From an uncultured Allosphingosinicella sp. (GTDB lineage Bacteria; Pseudomonadota; Alphaproteobacteria; Sphingomonadales; Sphingomonadaceae): 34,487 nt of DNA. The stretch's first letter is position 1. Each line of letters begins with the position of its first letter. Below are positions 1-11,812 of the stretch, piece after piece. Below the pieces are notes generated by a model. The model saw only the letters and a program-made list of their open reading frames with translations. It searched no databases and was not told the origin of the DNA. Made by a program: the position numbers and the translations under genes. The stretch lies in contig CAKTCN010000034.1 of NCBI GenBank assembly GCA_934539295.1, positions 1 to 34,487 of the forward strand, given 5' to 3'.

Positions 1-80
1 TTTCTCGACTTCGCTCGAAACGAACGGAGTGGGTGAGCCAAACTTTCTAAAAACCGTTCGTTTCGAGCGAAGTCGAGAAA
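1..80. repeat. Perfect 27-bp inverted repeat, REP-like
   Basis: Bases 1-27 are the exact reverse complement of bases 54-80, with a 26-base spacer. The unit contains the motif CTCGACTTCGCTCGAAACGA. Transcribed, it would form a long hairpin. It lies just past the 3' end of the minus-strand yqeY-like gene (stop at 98), where it could end or stabilise that transcript. It may be one copy of a dispersed palindromic repeat family; no second copy was seen in this window. There is no U-run typical of an intrinsic terminator in either orientation. Confidence 0.85.
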
Positions 81-97
81 CCCCGCTCAAGCCAGCC

Positions 98-550
98 TCA
101 GCCCAACCGCGCCTTCACCAGCCCGCTGACCTTGCTCATGTCCACCTGGCCCGCCAGCCGCTCCTTCACCGCGGCCATCACGCGGCCCATGTCCTTGGGC
201 GAGCTCGCGCCCAGTTCCGCCACGATGCCGTCGATCGCCGCGCCGGCCTCCTCATCGCTCATCTGCGCGGGCAGGAAGCGCTCGATCACCTCGACCTCGG
301 CCTTTTCGATATCGGCCAGTTCCTGGCGGCCGCCGCTCTCGTACATGGTGATCGACTCGCGGCGCTGCTTGACCATCTTCTGCAGCACTTCGCTCACCAT
401 CACATCGTCGTCCGGAGCATTGGCGGCGGTGCGCAGTTCGATGTCGCGGTTCTTGATCGCCGACTGGATCATGCGGATGGTGGCGGTGGCCTGCTTGTCG
501 CCGCCCTTCATGGCGGTCACCAAAGCGGCCTTGATGTCGTCGCGAATCAT
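98..550 (-). CDS. GatB/YqeY domain-containing protein
   Basis: A 150-residue protein, the usual length for stand-alone YqeY proteins. It opens with MIRDDIKAALVTAMKGGDK and has the helix-rich pattern of the family: TATIRMIQSAIKNRDIE near residues 23-40, a middle EVIERFLPAQMSDEEA segment, and a C-terminal PKDMGRVMAAVKERLAGQ-type tail. YqeY resembles the C-terminal tRNA-binding domain of GatB, the amidotransferase subunit that makes Gln-tRNA and Asn-tRNA. The stand-alone protein's own function is poorly defined. It is divergent from carA across a 143-base gap. The start at 550 matches the conserved N-terminus; the Shine-Dalgarno signal is only a weak GAGAG. Confidence 0.9.
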   Translation of the reverse strand: MIRDDIKAALVTAMKGGDKQATATIRMIQSAIKNRDIELRTAANAPDDDVMVSEVLQKMVKQRRESITMYESGGRQELADIEKAEVEVIERFLPAQMSDEEAGAAIDGIVAELGASSPKDMGRVMAAVKERLAGQVDMSKVSGLVKARLG

Positions 551-616
551 CGAACTCTCTTATCGAATGCGTCGGGAAAGCCGTCAGGTTAGCCGCACCG
601 CCCGACTTTTAATAGA

Positions 617-645
617 TTGACGCTCCGCCCCGCACCCTCTAGCCG
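617..645 (+). promoter_or_regulatory. Candidate carA promoter
   Basis: TTGACG at 617-622 matches a -35 box. About 17 bases further, TAGCCG at 640-645 is a poor -10 box. It lies in the gap between the divergent yqeY-like gene and carA, about 50 bases before the carA start. No experimental or comparative support is available, so this is a suggestion only. Confidence 0.3.
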
Positions 646-693
646 CCGAGCCTTAGCGACATCGCCACAACTCAACACGGAGTGCCCGCCGCA

Positions 694-1866
694 ATGGCCG
701 ACGCCAACCCTACGCCTGCGCCTCATGGAGCCACCGGCGTGCTGGTATTGGCCGATGGAACGGTCATCTGGGGCAGGGGCTTCGGCGCCGAGGGCGACGC
801 GGTGGGCGAGGTCTGCTTCAACACCGCCATGACCGGTTACCAGGAGGTGATGACCGATCCCTCCTACGCGGCGCAGATCGTCACCTTCACCTTCCCGCAC
901 ATCGGCAATGTCGGCACCAACTATGACGACGTGGAGGCCGACAATCCCCACGCATTGGGCTGCATCGTCCGCGAGGACGTGACCGCGCCGTCCAACTTCC
1001 GCTCGGGCCAGGACTTCTCGACCTGGCTCGCCCGCAACGGCCGCATCGGCCTGGCCGGCGTCGACACCCGCGCACTCACCCGCATGATCCGCGAGAAGGG
1101 CGCTCCTAACGGCGTCATCGCACACCGCGCCGACGGCCAGTTCGACCTGGAAGCACTCGCCGCCAAGGCCCGCGACTGGCCGGGCCTCGAAGGCATGGAC
1201 CTCGCCAGGGACGTCTCCTGCCGCCAGATGTACCGCTGGACCGGCGGCAGCTGGAACCTCAAGGACGGCTACCGCCGCGAAGAGGAATATGGGGCCGATG
1301 ACGGGCGCCCGCACGTCGTCGCGATCGACTATGGCTCCAAGCGCAACATCTTCCGCAACCTCGCCGACGCCGGCGCGCGCGTCACCGTGCTGCCCGCCAC
1401 CGCGACGTTCGAGGACGTGATGGCGCACGATCCCGACGGCTTCTTCCTCTCCAACGGCCCCGGCGACCCCGCCGCGACCGGCGAATATGCCGTCCCCGTC
1501 ATCCGCCAGATGCTGGAAACGAAGAAGCCCCTGTTCGGCATCTGCCTCGGCCACCAGCTTCTCGGCCTCGCCGTCGGCGCCGACACCACCAAGATGCACC
1601 AGGGCCACCGCGGCGCCAACCACCCGGTCAAGCGCCTCGCCGACGGCCGCGTCGAAATCACCAGCATGAACCATGGGTTTGCCGTGGAGGCCGACACGCT
1701 GCCGGACAATGCAAGGCCGACGCACATCTCGCTGTTCGACGGAAGCTTGGCGGGGTTGGAGCTTACGGATCGGCCCGCGTTCAGCGTGCAATATCATCCG
1801 GAGGCCAGCCCAGGGCCGCAAGACAGCGTGTATCTGTTTGGAAAGTTCGTCGAGACTCTGAAGTGA
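694..1866 (+). CDS. carA: Carbamoyl-phosphate synthase small subunit
   Basis: The glutaminase subunit of carbamoyl-phosphate synthase hydrolyses glutamine and passes ammonia to CarB. The product is carbamoyl phosphate for pyrimidine and arginine synthesis. The N-terminal CarA domain carries the FNTAMTGYQEVMTDPSY signature, with YGSKRNIFRNL before the amidotransferase domain. The class I glutaminase triad is visible: Cys284 in GICLGHQLLG, His368 and Glu370 in the YHPEA motif. The product is 390 residues. I chose the ATG at 694 because GGAG at 679-682 is well placed for it; a GTG at 682 in frame would add four residues but overlaps that ribosome site. The stop overlaps the next gene by four bases. 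Confidence 0.96.
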   Translation: MADANPTPAPHGATGVLVLADGTVIWGRGFGAEGDAVGEVCFNTAMTGYQEVMTDPSYAAQIVTFTFPHIGNVGTNYDDVEADNPHALGCIVREDVTAPSNFRSGQDFSTWLARNGRIGLAGVDTRALTRMIREKGAPNGVIAHRADGQFDLEALAAKARDWPGLEGMDLARDVSCRQMYRWTGGSWNLKDGYRREEEYGADDGRPHVVAIDYGSKRNIFRNLADAGARVTVLPATATFEDVMAHDPDGFFLSNGPGDPAATGEYAVPVIRQMLETKKPLFGICLGHQLLGLAVGADTTKMHQGHRGANHPVKRLADGRVEITSMNHGFAVEADTLPDNARPTHISLFDGSLAGLELTDRPAFSVQYHPEASPGPQDSVYLFGKFVETLK

Positions 1867-2373
1867 CGAGTTTGCCCAGACGGCAGGGTCACATGGATGG
1901 CCTTTGTGGCCTCTATTCGCTGCTGAATTTTTGCCATCACAAGAAATTGTTCGTGGGAGAGGTCAGGCAAGATCCCGAATGGTACGTCTTCGAGGCCGTG
2001 GAAATGGAGGGGCTGCTAACTTCTTACTACCTCACGAGAGGATTTGAAGTGCAGCATCTTCATACAATCTTCGCTCGTCTCTGCCGGAACCTTCGTCTCA
2101 GCTTCTCTCCGTACTACCTTGATGAGCTTTACGCGCAGCGCGGCGATCACTTTGGTGCGCTCAAGAGAGCAATCTCGAATGGCGGCGCGGTGGTGGGCGG
2201 CTTCGTAGAAACAAAGCATTGGATGCTTTTCTATGAGATGAAGGAAGCTTCGGTCCTGATTTATGACTCTGCGCCAGATGGCGGCCGCAAACGAGCCCTC
2301 GTCAACGAGCTTACGAACTTCTCGCCCGAAGGTATCGCTCTGATGCCGTCCTCATTTTCGCTTGTGAGCAACG

Positions 2374-2390
<17 letters not shown>
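1863..2390 (+). CDS. Unidentified cysteine-peptidase-like protein between carA and carB
   Basis: A 175-residue protein I cannot name. Near the N-terminus it has Q8...[11 protein letters not shown] with Cys15. Later come KHWMLFY with His119 and LIYDSA with Asp135. This Gln/Cys/His/Asp order and spacing resemble papain-fold or C39-like peptidases, including a strand-rich segment around the His. No signal peptide or membrane helix is seen, so it is probably cytoplasmic. The GTG start overlaps the carA stop as GTGA, and the 3' end runs 17 bases into carB, so it is likely co-translated with both. An alternative start is ATG at 1893 (Met11), which keeps the Cys. Codon use is visibly more A/T-rich than in carA or carB, suggesting later insertion into the operon. 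Peptidase activity is inference from motif spacing only. Confidence 0.7.
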
Positions 2391-5706
<3,316 letters not shown>

Positions 5707-5718
5707 AATCCCTACAAT

Positions 5719-5762
5719 CTGATCCATGTTCTGGCAGTCTTCTGGGGCTCTGCCAGGATCAG
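5719..5762 (+). other. Bulged hairpin in the carB-greA gap
   Basis: CTGGCAG at 5731-5737 pairs exactly with CTGCCAG at 5750-5756 across a 12-base loop. Below it, CTGATC at 5719-5724 pairs with GATCAG at 5757-5762, leaving a six-base bulge on the 5' side. It could end the carAB transcript or act in the greA leader. No clear U-run follows, so a classic intrinsic terminator is doubtful. Confidence 0.4.
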
Positions 5763-5790
5763 GTTAGTTTTGACGAAAGGCGCGTGAATA

Positions 5791-6270
5791 ATGGCGACCG
5801 TGGACAAGATGCCGATGCTGGCCGAGGGCTATGAAAGGCTCCAGGCCGAGGTTCGCCATCTGAAAACCGTCGAGCGCCCGGAAATCATCGACGCGATCGA
5901 GGAAGCGCGCGCCCATGGCGACCTGTCCGAGAATGCCGAATATCATGCCGCCAAGGAGCGTCAGGGCCAGGTCGAGGCGCAGATCGCCGAGATCGACGAC
6001 CGCCTCAGCCGCGCGCTGATCATCGATCCCAAGACGCTGTCGGGCGACAAGGTCGTGTTCGGCGCCACCGTCACCCTGCTGGACGAGAATGACAAGAAGA
6101 TCGTCTACCAGGTCGTCGGTCAGACCGAAGCCGATGCCAAGGTTGGCCGCATCTCCTATTCTTCGCCCTTGGGCCGCGCCCTTATTGGCCGCCAGGTCGG
6201 CGATGAGGTCGAGGTGACCGCGCCGTCGGGCGATAAATATTACGAGATCGAGGCGATCGAGTTCAAGTAA
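5791..6270 (+). CDS. greA: Transcription elongation factor GreA
   Basis: GreA enters the RNA polymerase secondary channel and stimulates cleavage of backtracked RNA. The 159-residue product has the usual length and layout. An N-terminal coiled coil (about residues 1-80) carries [13 protein letters not shown] and the tip motif [20 protein letters not shown], with the two acidic residues that help the polymerase hold magnesium. A C-terminal FKBP-like domain ends with [22 protein letters not shown]. The ATG at 5791 gives the standard N-terminus. It follows carB by 84 bases containing a hairpin. The rhomboid gene starts four bases after its stop. Confidence 0.96.
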   Translation: MATVDKMPMLAEGYERLQAEVRHLKTVERPEIIDAIEEARAHGDLSENAEYHAAKERQGQVEAQIAEIDDRLSRALIIDPKTLSGDKVVFGATVTLLDENDKKIVYQVVGQTEADAKVGRISYSSPLGRALIGRQVGDEVEVTAPSGDKYYEIEAIEFK

Positions 6271-6274
6271 GCCC

Positions 6275-6916
6275 GTGCGGCCGCCGCAAAGCTGGAGCCG
6301 GGCGAAGGTAACCCTCGGCCTCGCCGCCGCGACGGCACTCGCCTGGGCCATCACGTCGCTCCTCGGCCAGTCGGAAGCCGCCACCATCTGGGGCGGCTTC
6401 ATCCCCATCCGCCTGTCGGGCCTTGGCGGCGACGAGATGCTGGCGCCGGTCTGGCTCACCCCGCTCACCGCCACCTTCATCCATGCCGGGTTCTTCCACC
6501 TGGCGATGAACCTGCTGGTCTTCACTTTCTGCGGTCGCTCGGTCGAGAATATCCTGGGACTGGGTGCGATGGTCGTGCTCTACGTTGTCGGCGCTTATTT
6601 CGCCGCCGCCGCCGAGTATGTCGCAGGACCCAATGGCGTCACCCCGATGGTCGGTGCCAGCGGCGCGGTCTCGGCCGTGATTGGCGCCTATGCGATGCTG
6701 TTCGGCCGCAATCGCGTGAAGGTGGCAAACCAGCGTCTCGCCTTCTGGCTCAACGCTCTGTGGCTCGCCGCCGCCTTCATCCTGCTCCAGCTGATCGTCG
6801 GCCTGACGTTCGAGACGAGCGGAATGCGTGTCGCCGTGTTCGCCCATATCGGAGGCTTCATCGCCGGCCTTATTCTGACAAGGCCCCTGTTGCTGTGGCG
6901 CTATCGGAAGGCCTGA
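6275..6916 (+). CDS. Rhomboid family intramembrane serine protease
   Basis: A 213-residue membrane protein with about six hydrophobic helices, the basic bacterial rhomboid form. Key motifs are HAGFFHLAMNLLVF around residues 70-83, the catalytic serine in GASGAV (Ser129), and the partner histidine in AHIGGFIAG (His191). Rhomboids cut transmembrane helices of substrate proteins within the membrane; the substrate here is unknown. The GTG start at 6275 is four bases past the greA stop, so the two may be co-transcribed. The 3' end overlaps the convergent DMT gene by 47 bases. Confidence 0.9.
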   Translation: MRPPQSWSRAKVTLGLAAATALAWAITSLLGQSEAATIWGGFIPIRLSGLGGDEMLAPVWLTPLTATFIHAGFFHLAMNLLVFTFCGRSVENILGLGAMVVLYVVGAYFAAAAEYVAGPNGVTPMVGASGAVSAVIGAYAMLFGRNRVKVANQRLAFWLNALWLAAAFILLQLIVGLTFETSGMRVAVFAHIGGFIAGLILTRPLLLWRYRKA

Positions 6917-7805
6917 TCCGCAGTCGCTGTTCGCGATACACGGTGTAGAGACCGCTGCCGATGATCACCGCCGCTCCCGTCCAGGTCGCGGCGGACACTC
7001 CATGGTTCCAGATCAGCCAGCCGAACAGGACCGCCCACAGGAACTGTAGGTAATCGAAAGGCGCCACAACCGATACCGGCGCGAACTTCAGCGATGCCGT
7101 CATCATCAGCTGCGCCGTCCCGCCCATCACCCCGCCCGTTGCCAGTATTGCCAGAACGAACGGTGCGTGCATGCTCCCGTTCACGACTACCAGCACTGCG
7201 CCCGCAACCAGTGAATAGGTGAAGAACCAGAACACGATCCCGGCCGGATGCTCGGTCCGGCTCAATTGCCGGAGCGTGATCGTCACCCCCGCCGTGCCAA
7301 ACGCCGACAGCAAGGCGATCGCAAGTCCCGCATGGCTGATATCGCTTCCGCTAGCGCCAGGCCGCATGACGATGGCGATACCGAGAAATCCGACAATCAC
7401 CGCGCCCCAACGGTGCCGACCGACTTTCTCACCCAGAATCAGTGCGGACAGAATCGTTGCGAAGATCGGCGCCGAGAAGCCTATGGTTGTCGCGTCCGCC
7501 AAGCTCAGCATCGTCAAGGCCTTGAACGTGCAAAGAATGGACGAGACGCCCAGCACCGATCGTCCGAAATGCGCCAGTCTTCGCTCCGTCCGCACTGCTC
7601 CAAAGCCGGGGCCGAGCGCCAGCCAGCCTACTACTACGGGAAACCCGAACAAGGCGCGGTAGAACAGCATCTCGCTCGCGAGCACACCATGATCGCTGGC
7701 GAGCTTCAGCATGGCCGCCATCACGCCGAATGCACAGGCCGATCCGATGCGAAGCCCTATGCCTGCAAGTCGGTTCTGTTCGGGGTGGGAAGGGGAGGCG
7801 GCCAT
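6870..7805 (-). CDS. DMT family (EamA) transporter
   Basis: A 311-residue protein with about ten hydrophobic helices in two EamA repeats. The first has AFGVMAAMLKLASDHG and FSAPIFATILSALILGEKVG. The second has GGTAQLMMTASLKFAPVSVV and a matching region before the C-terminus. Family members export or exchange small metabolites across the inner membrane; the substrate cannot be told from sequence. I set the start at the ATG at 7805 (MAASPSHPEQ), preceded by AGGGG at seven bases. A start 12 codons upstream is open but lacks that signal. Its promoter must lie in the roughly 80 bases to the truncated BCCT gene. Confidence 0.9.
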   Translation of the reverse strand: MAASPSHPEQNRLAGIGLRIGSACAFGVMAAMLKLASDHGVLASEMLFYRALFGFPVVVGWLALGPGFGAVRTERRLAHFGRSVLGVSSILCTFKALTMLSLADATTIGFSAPIFATILSALILGEKVGRHRWGAVIVGFLGIAIVMRPGASGSDISHAGLAIALLSAFGTAGVTITLRQLSRTEHPAGIVFWFFTYSLVAGAVLVVVNGSMHAPFVLAILATGGVMGGTAQLMMTASLKFAPVSVVAPFDYLQFLWAVLFGWLIWNHGVSAATWTGAAVIIGSGLYTVYREQRLRIRPSDSATATGALSE

Positions 7806-7888
7806 GATGCTGCCCCTGGGCTGCCATTGCGGAAAGTGCAACCCGGTCGGCTCAGCGGGCGACGCACATCAGGGCCGTCGGTAGCCAT

Positions 7889-9496
7889 GGCCTCATGTAT
7901 TTCGGCGTGGCCGAGCCGATCCAGCATTATACGGCCCCGCCCGAGGGCACGCCGGAGACGATGACCGCCGCGCGCGAGGCGATGGCGATCACCTTTCACC
8001 ATTACGGCGTGCATGCCTGGGCGATCTACGCGCTGGTGGGGCTGAGCCTTGCCTATTTCACCTATCGCAAGGGTCTGCCGCTGACGCTCCGATCCGGGCT
8101 GCACCCGCTGCTGGGCAAGCGGATCAACGGCCCGCTCGGGGACGCCATCGACATCTTCGGCGTGTGCGGGACGGTGTTCGGCGTGTCCACGTCGCTCGGT
8201 TTCGGCGTGTCGCAGATGACGGCGGGCCTGGCCTATAATTACGGCCTGCCCGACACGATCACGTCGCAGGTCATCGTCATCGCCGTGGTGATGGGGGGCG
8301 CCACGCTGTCGGTGCTGAGCGGGGCCGACCGCGGCGTGCGCCGCCTGTCCGAACTGAACCTCACCCTCGCCATCCTGCTGATGTTCTTCGTCATGTTCTG
8401 GGGGCCGACCTTGTTCCTCATGAACGCGCTGGTGCAGAATTTCGGCCTCTACCTCGACCACTTCGTGATGCGCACCTTCACGCTCTACGCTTATGAGCCG
8501 CGGGCGTGGATGGCGGGCTGGACCTTGTTCTACTGGGCCTGGTGGATCGCCTGGTCGCAGTTCGTGGGCATGTTCATCGCGCGCATCTCGCGCGGCCGCA
8601 CCATCCGCCAGTTCGTCGTCGGCGTGCTGTTCGTGCCGGCGGGCTTCACCTTCCTGTGGATGACGGTGTTCGGCAACACGGCCATCGCGCTCGACCTCGG
8701 CGGCGCCTGGGGCGGCATCGCCGATGCGGTGCAGGCGAACCTGTCGACGGCCTTGTTCAAGTTCCTGGAATATCTGCCGGGCGCCGGCTTCACCTCGACG
8801 CTCGCAATCATCCTGGTCGGCGTCTTCTTCATCACGTCGGCCGATTCAGGCGCGCTCGTCATCGACACGCTTGCCTCGGGCGGTGCCGATGAGACGCCTC
8901 GCTGGCAGCGCATGTACTGGTGCCTTCTCCTCGGTGTCACCGCCACCTTGCTTCTTATCGCGGGCGGCCTTGGCGCGCTGCAGACGGCCACGCTGCTCGC
9001 CGCTTTGCCACTCTGCCTCATCATGCTCCTGCTGGGTTTCGGCCTGGTGCGGCAGACAAGCGCCGACCTGGCCGGCGTGACCCTGCCGGACGAGGCGGCA
9101 TCGGTGGGCGAGCGGCTGAAGCGGCTGTTCGTGCCGGCGAGCCGCAGGGAAGTCACGCGCCAGATCGCCACGTTCGGCGCGCCCGCGCTGGGCCGCGTGC
9201 GCGATGCGATGCTTGCCGAAGGCTGGGCGAACAGCCATGTCGAGCAGGGGGAAGAATCGGCCTTGCTCACCATCAGCTTCGCGCCAGATCGGCTGTTCAC
9301 CTACACTGCGGAGCCCAGGCAGCGGCCGCTGGCAGCCTATACCGCGCTCGAGGCGTCCGAGACACGCCGCAGCATGACCTGGATCATGGCCGCGCGAACG
9401 GGAGGCGAGGGGCGCCGCCGCGATCTCACCGGCTTTTCCGAGGAGCAGATCGTGGGAGACATCCTCACCCAGCTGGAGGGTTGGCGCCCGCGTTGA
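7889..9496 (+). pseudogene. BCCT family transporter, 5'-truncated
   Basis: Betaine/choline/carnitine transporters import quaternary ammonium solutes using sodium or protons. The reading frame is clearly BCCT, but homology starts abruptly at GLMYFGVAEPIQHY, a motif that in full-length members follows about three membrane helices. Roughly the first hundred residues, including the start of the AGMGIG-type glycine motif, are absent. Upstream in frame there is unrelated sequence to a stop at 7805-7807. The rest is intact: the tryptophan-rich WTLFYWAWWIAWSQFVGMFIARISRGRTIR helix, ITSADSGALVIDTLASGG, and a long cytoplasmic C-terminal domain of BetT type. The only ATG (7895) lacks a Shine-Dalgarno site. 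It is probably non-functional. It is convergent with the SLC13 gene, 14 bases apart. Confidence 0.85.
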
Positions 9497-9510
9497 CGTT
9501 GGCGCCATGG

Positions 9511-11240
9511 TCAGCCGTAGGTGCGGCTGATCACCAGTGCCGTCGCAAGGACCACGATCAGCGACAGGGGCGCGCCGACCTTCGGGTAATCGCTGAAGCG
9601 ATAGCCGCCCGGTCGCATGACTAGCATGTTGTTCTGGTGTCCGATCGGCGTGAGGAAGTCGCACGAGAAACCGATGAGCACGGCGATGAGCGCCGCGTCC
9701 GGATGGATGCCGAGCCCCGCCGCCGCCTCGATCCCGACCTGCGACATGACGATGGCGGTGGCGACGTTGTTGAGGAATGCCGACAGCAGCATGGTGAGGC
9801 CGCACAGGACGAAGATGGTGAGGAATAGCGGGGTGCCGGACAGAAGGCTGCTCAGCGCCGCGGCGATGGCGTCGCTGCCACCGGCAGCGTTGAATTCGCG
9901 TCCCACCGGGATCAGGGCGGCGATGAGTACGATCACCGGAAGGTCGACGGCGCGATAGGCCGCGTCGGCGGGGATGAGGCGCAGCAGGCAAATGGCCAGC
10001 GCCGCCATCATGAAGCTGGCAGTGGTCGGCACGCCGAAGATCGTCGAGACGAGCACCGCGGCGATGTAGATGCCGAGCACCTGGAGCGCGGTGCGCCCGG
10101 CCGGACCGGACCTGCCTCGCGCTCGATCTCGAGGAGGCGCGCCGATCGGATCAGTTCGGCGAGCGCCTTGGGCGTGCCGCGCAGGAACAGCTGGTCCCCC
10201 GCCTCGATGCGATTGTCGGCCAGCGGCCGCCTGAGCCGCGCCGCACGTGAGCCTGCGGCGACGAACTCCACCGTGCCGCCGCCGTCGAAGCGGGTGACCG
10301 CGTCGTAGCCGCTGCCGATCAGCGGCGAGCCATGGACCACCGACACGCGCGACAGCATCATCTCGGGGGGCTCGTCGCCCATGTCGGTCAGGCATGCCGC
10401 CTTACCCGCCACCGACCAGTGCACGTCGCGGCTGATGACGAGCAGACGGTCGTCGTGGAAGACGGGCCGGTCTTCTTCGATCCGCTCGCGCCTGCCGTCG
10501 CGGATCACGGCAAGCAGCGACGCGCCCGCGCCGCGCAGCCGGCGGCGCATGTCGCTTACCGTGGTGCGGCCGCGCGCGGCGTCCATCGTCATGCCCAGTT
10601 CGAACACCAGCGCGCGTGGCCGGCGCTCGCTTTCCTCCTGGCCCGCCCGCCGCGGCGTCAGCCGCCATCCGACGAGGACAAGGTAGACCAGCCCGGCGAT
10701 CGTCACCGCGCCGGCTGCCTGCGTCATGTCGAACATGCCGAAGGGCGTGCCCACCCGGTCCTCCCGCACGGAAGAGATGATGAGGTTTGCGGGCGTGCCG
10801 ATCAGCGTGGTGGTGCCGCCAAGAATGGTGGCGAAGGCCAGCGGCATCAGCACCGCGCCCGGCGGCAACTTATGCTCGCGCGCGACCGTGACGGCGATCG
10901 GCATGGTGATGGCAAGGGCGGCGATATTGTTCATGAATGCGGACAAGAGCGCGCCCATCAGCAGCACGCCGGCCAGCCGCACGGGGAAGAAGCGCACGCT
11001 GGGGACCAGCCAGCCGGTCACTGCCTGCGCCGCGCCCGAAAGCTCCACCGCCCGCCCAATCACCAGCACCGCCGCGACGATCATGACGGCGGGCGATCCG
11101 AAGCCCGCCAGCGCTTCCTCGAACGAGACCAGGCCCGTCATCCAAGCGAGGAGCAGGATGATGAGCGCCACGGCATCCGCCCGGATCCGGTCGCTGATGA
11201 AGAGAGCCAGCGCAGGCCTTTGCGCCGGAGCCGGGCGAGG
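9511..11240 (-). pseudogene. SLC13/DASS family permease, frameshifted and N-terminally truncated
   Basis: An anion/sodium symporter family member with RCK-C (TrkA-C) domains in the middle. Reading from the right, the first frame (GTG at 11171, open from about 11240) gives FISDRIRADAVALIILLLAW, the FMNNIAALAITMPIAV helix, TTLIGTPANLIIS, and two RCK-C-like segments ending near LLEIEREAGPVRPG. The match then moves to another frame, starting RTALQVLGIYIAAV and ending GYRFSDYPKVGAPL and SRTYG. One missing base near 10094-10104 explains this; restoring it joins both halves. The usual first helix is also absent, since in-frame sequence before ALFISDR is unrelated and soon meets a stop. The gene is likely dead unless the shift is a sequencing error. 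Confidence 0.8.
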
Positions 11241-11809
11241 TCACGGTCGGAGAGGATGACGTCGTGCTTGCCGGCCCGCATTGGCGATTGCGGGCAGCCG
11301 TCCTGCAGCACCACGGCCCCTGCCTCGGCTTCGCACTGGAAGAGCGTTGCCACGTGAATGTGTGGCGCAACCGCGTGGAGGAAGCCGGGCTTGGCGTCGG
11401 CGTCTGGCTGAAGCCGCTCAAGTCGGCCGTGCGCGGTGGATTGCCCGACGATACGCCCATGACCCTGCCCGATGGCCGCATCGCCGACCTCGGCAGTCTT
11501 CGCGCGCTGGTCAGCGTCGCGCGCGGGCAGAAGATCGGCTATGTCACCGATGTCTCCGACACCCCATCCAACCGAGCCAAGATCGTGTCATTGTGCCGCG
11601 ACGCGGACTTGATGTTCATCGAAGCCAGCTTCGCTGCTGCCGATGCCGAGCGTGCCGCCGCCCGCGCGCATCTCACCACCAGAGCGGCCGGCGAGATCGG
11701 AAAGGCCTGTGGCGCTAGGCGGCTGGAGCTATTCCATTTCTCCCCGCGCCACGAGGGGCAGGAGGAGCAAATGCTCGCCGAAGTCGACGCGGCATTCGGC
11801 GGCCCCTGA
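11219..11809 (+). pseudogene. RNase Z-like metallo-beta-lactamase-fold hydrolase, C-terminal part only
   Basis: The frame encodes the distal part of an RNase Z-like hydrolase: LRAAVLQHHGPCLGFALEE, VNVWRNRVEEAGL, GQKIGYVTDVSDTP (with a metal-ligand Asp), FIEASFAAADAERAAARAHL (His), and a FHFSPRHEG end (His). The N-terminal half, which should contain the HxHxDH metal-binding motif, is absent. In-frame sequence is open only back to a TGA at 11198-11200, and recognisable similarity begins around 11220-11264. The first usable start is GTG at 11264 (181 residues). Without the main zinc site it should be inactive. The 5' break meets the broken 5' end of the divergent SLC13 gene. The 3' end lies three bases from the convergent propeller gene. 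Confidence 0.75.
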
Positions 11810-11812
11810 GCT

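Noticed and set aside
589..1821. A 410-residue minus-strand open frame opposite carA
   Set aside because: It is an antisense shadow of carA with no recognisable domain.
10381..11357. Plus-strand ORFs across the SLC13 gene
   Set aside because: They are antisense shadows; the minus strand has continuous permease and RCK-C homology apart from one frameshift.
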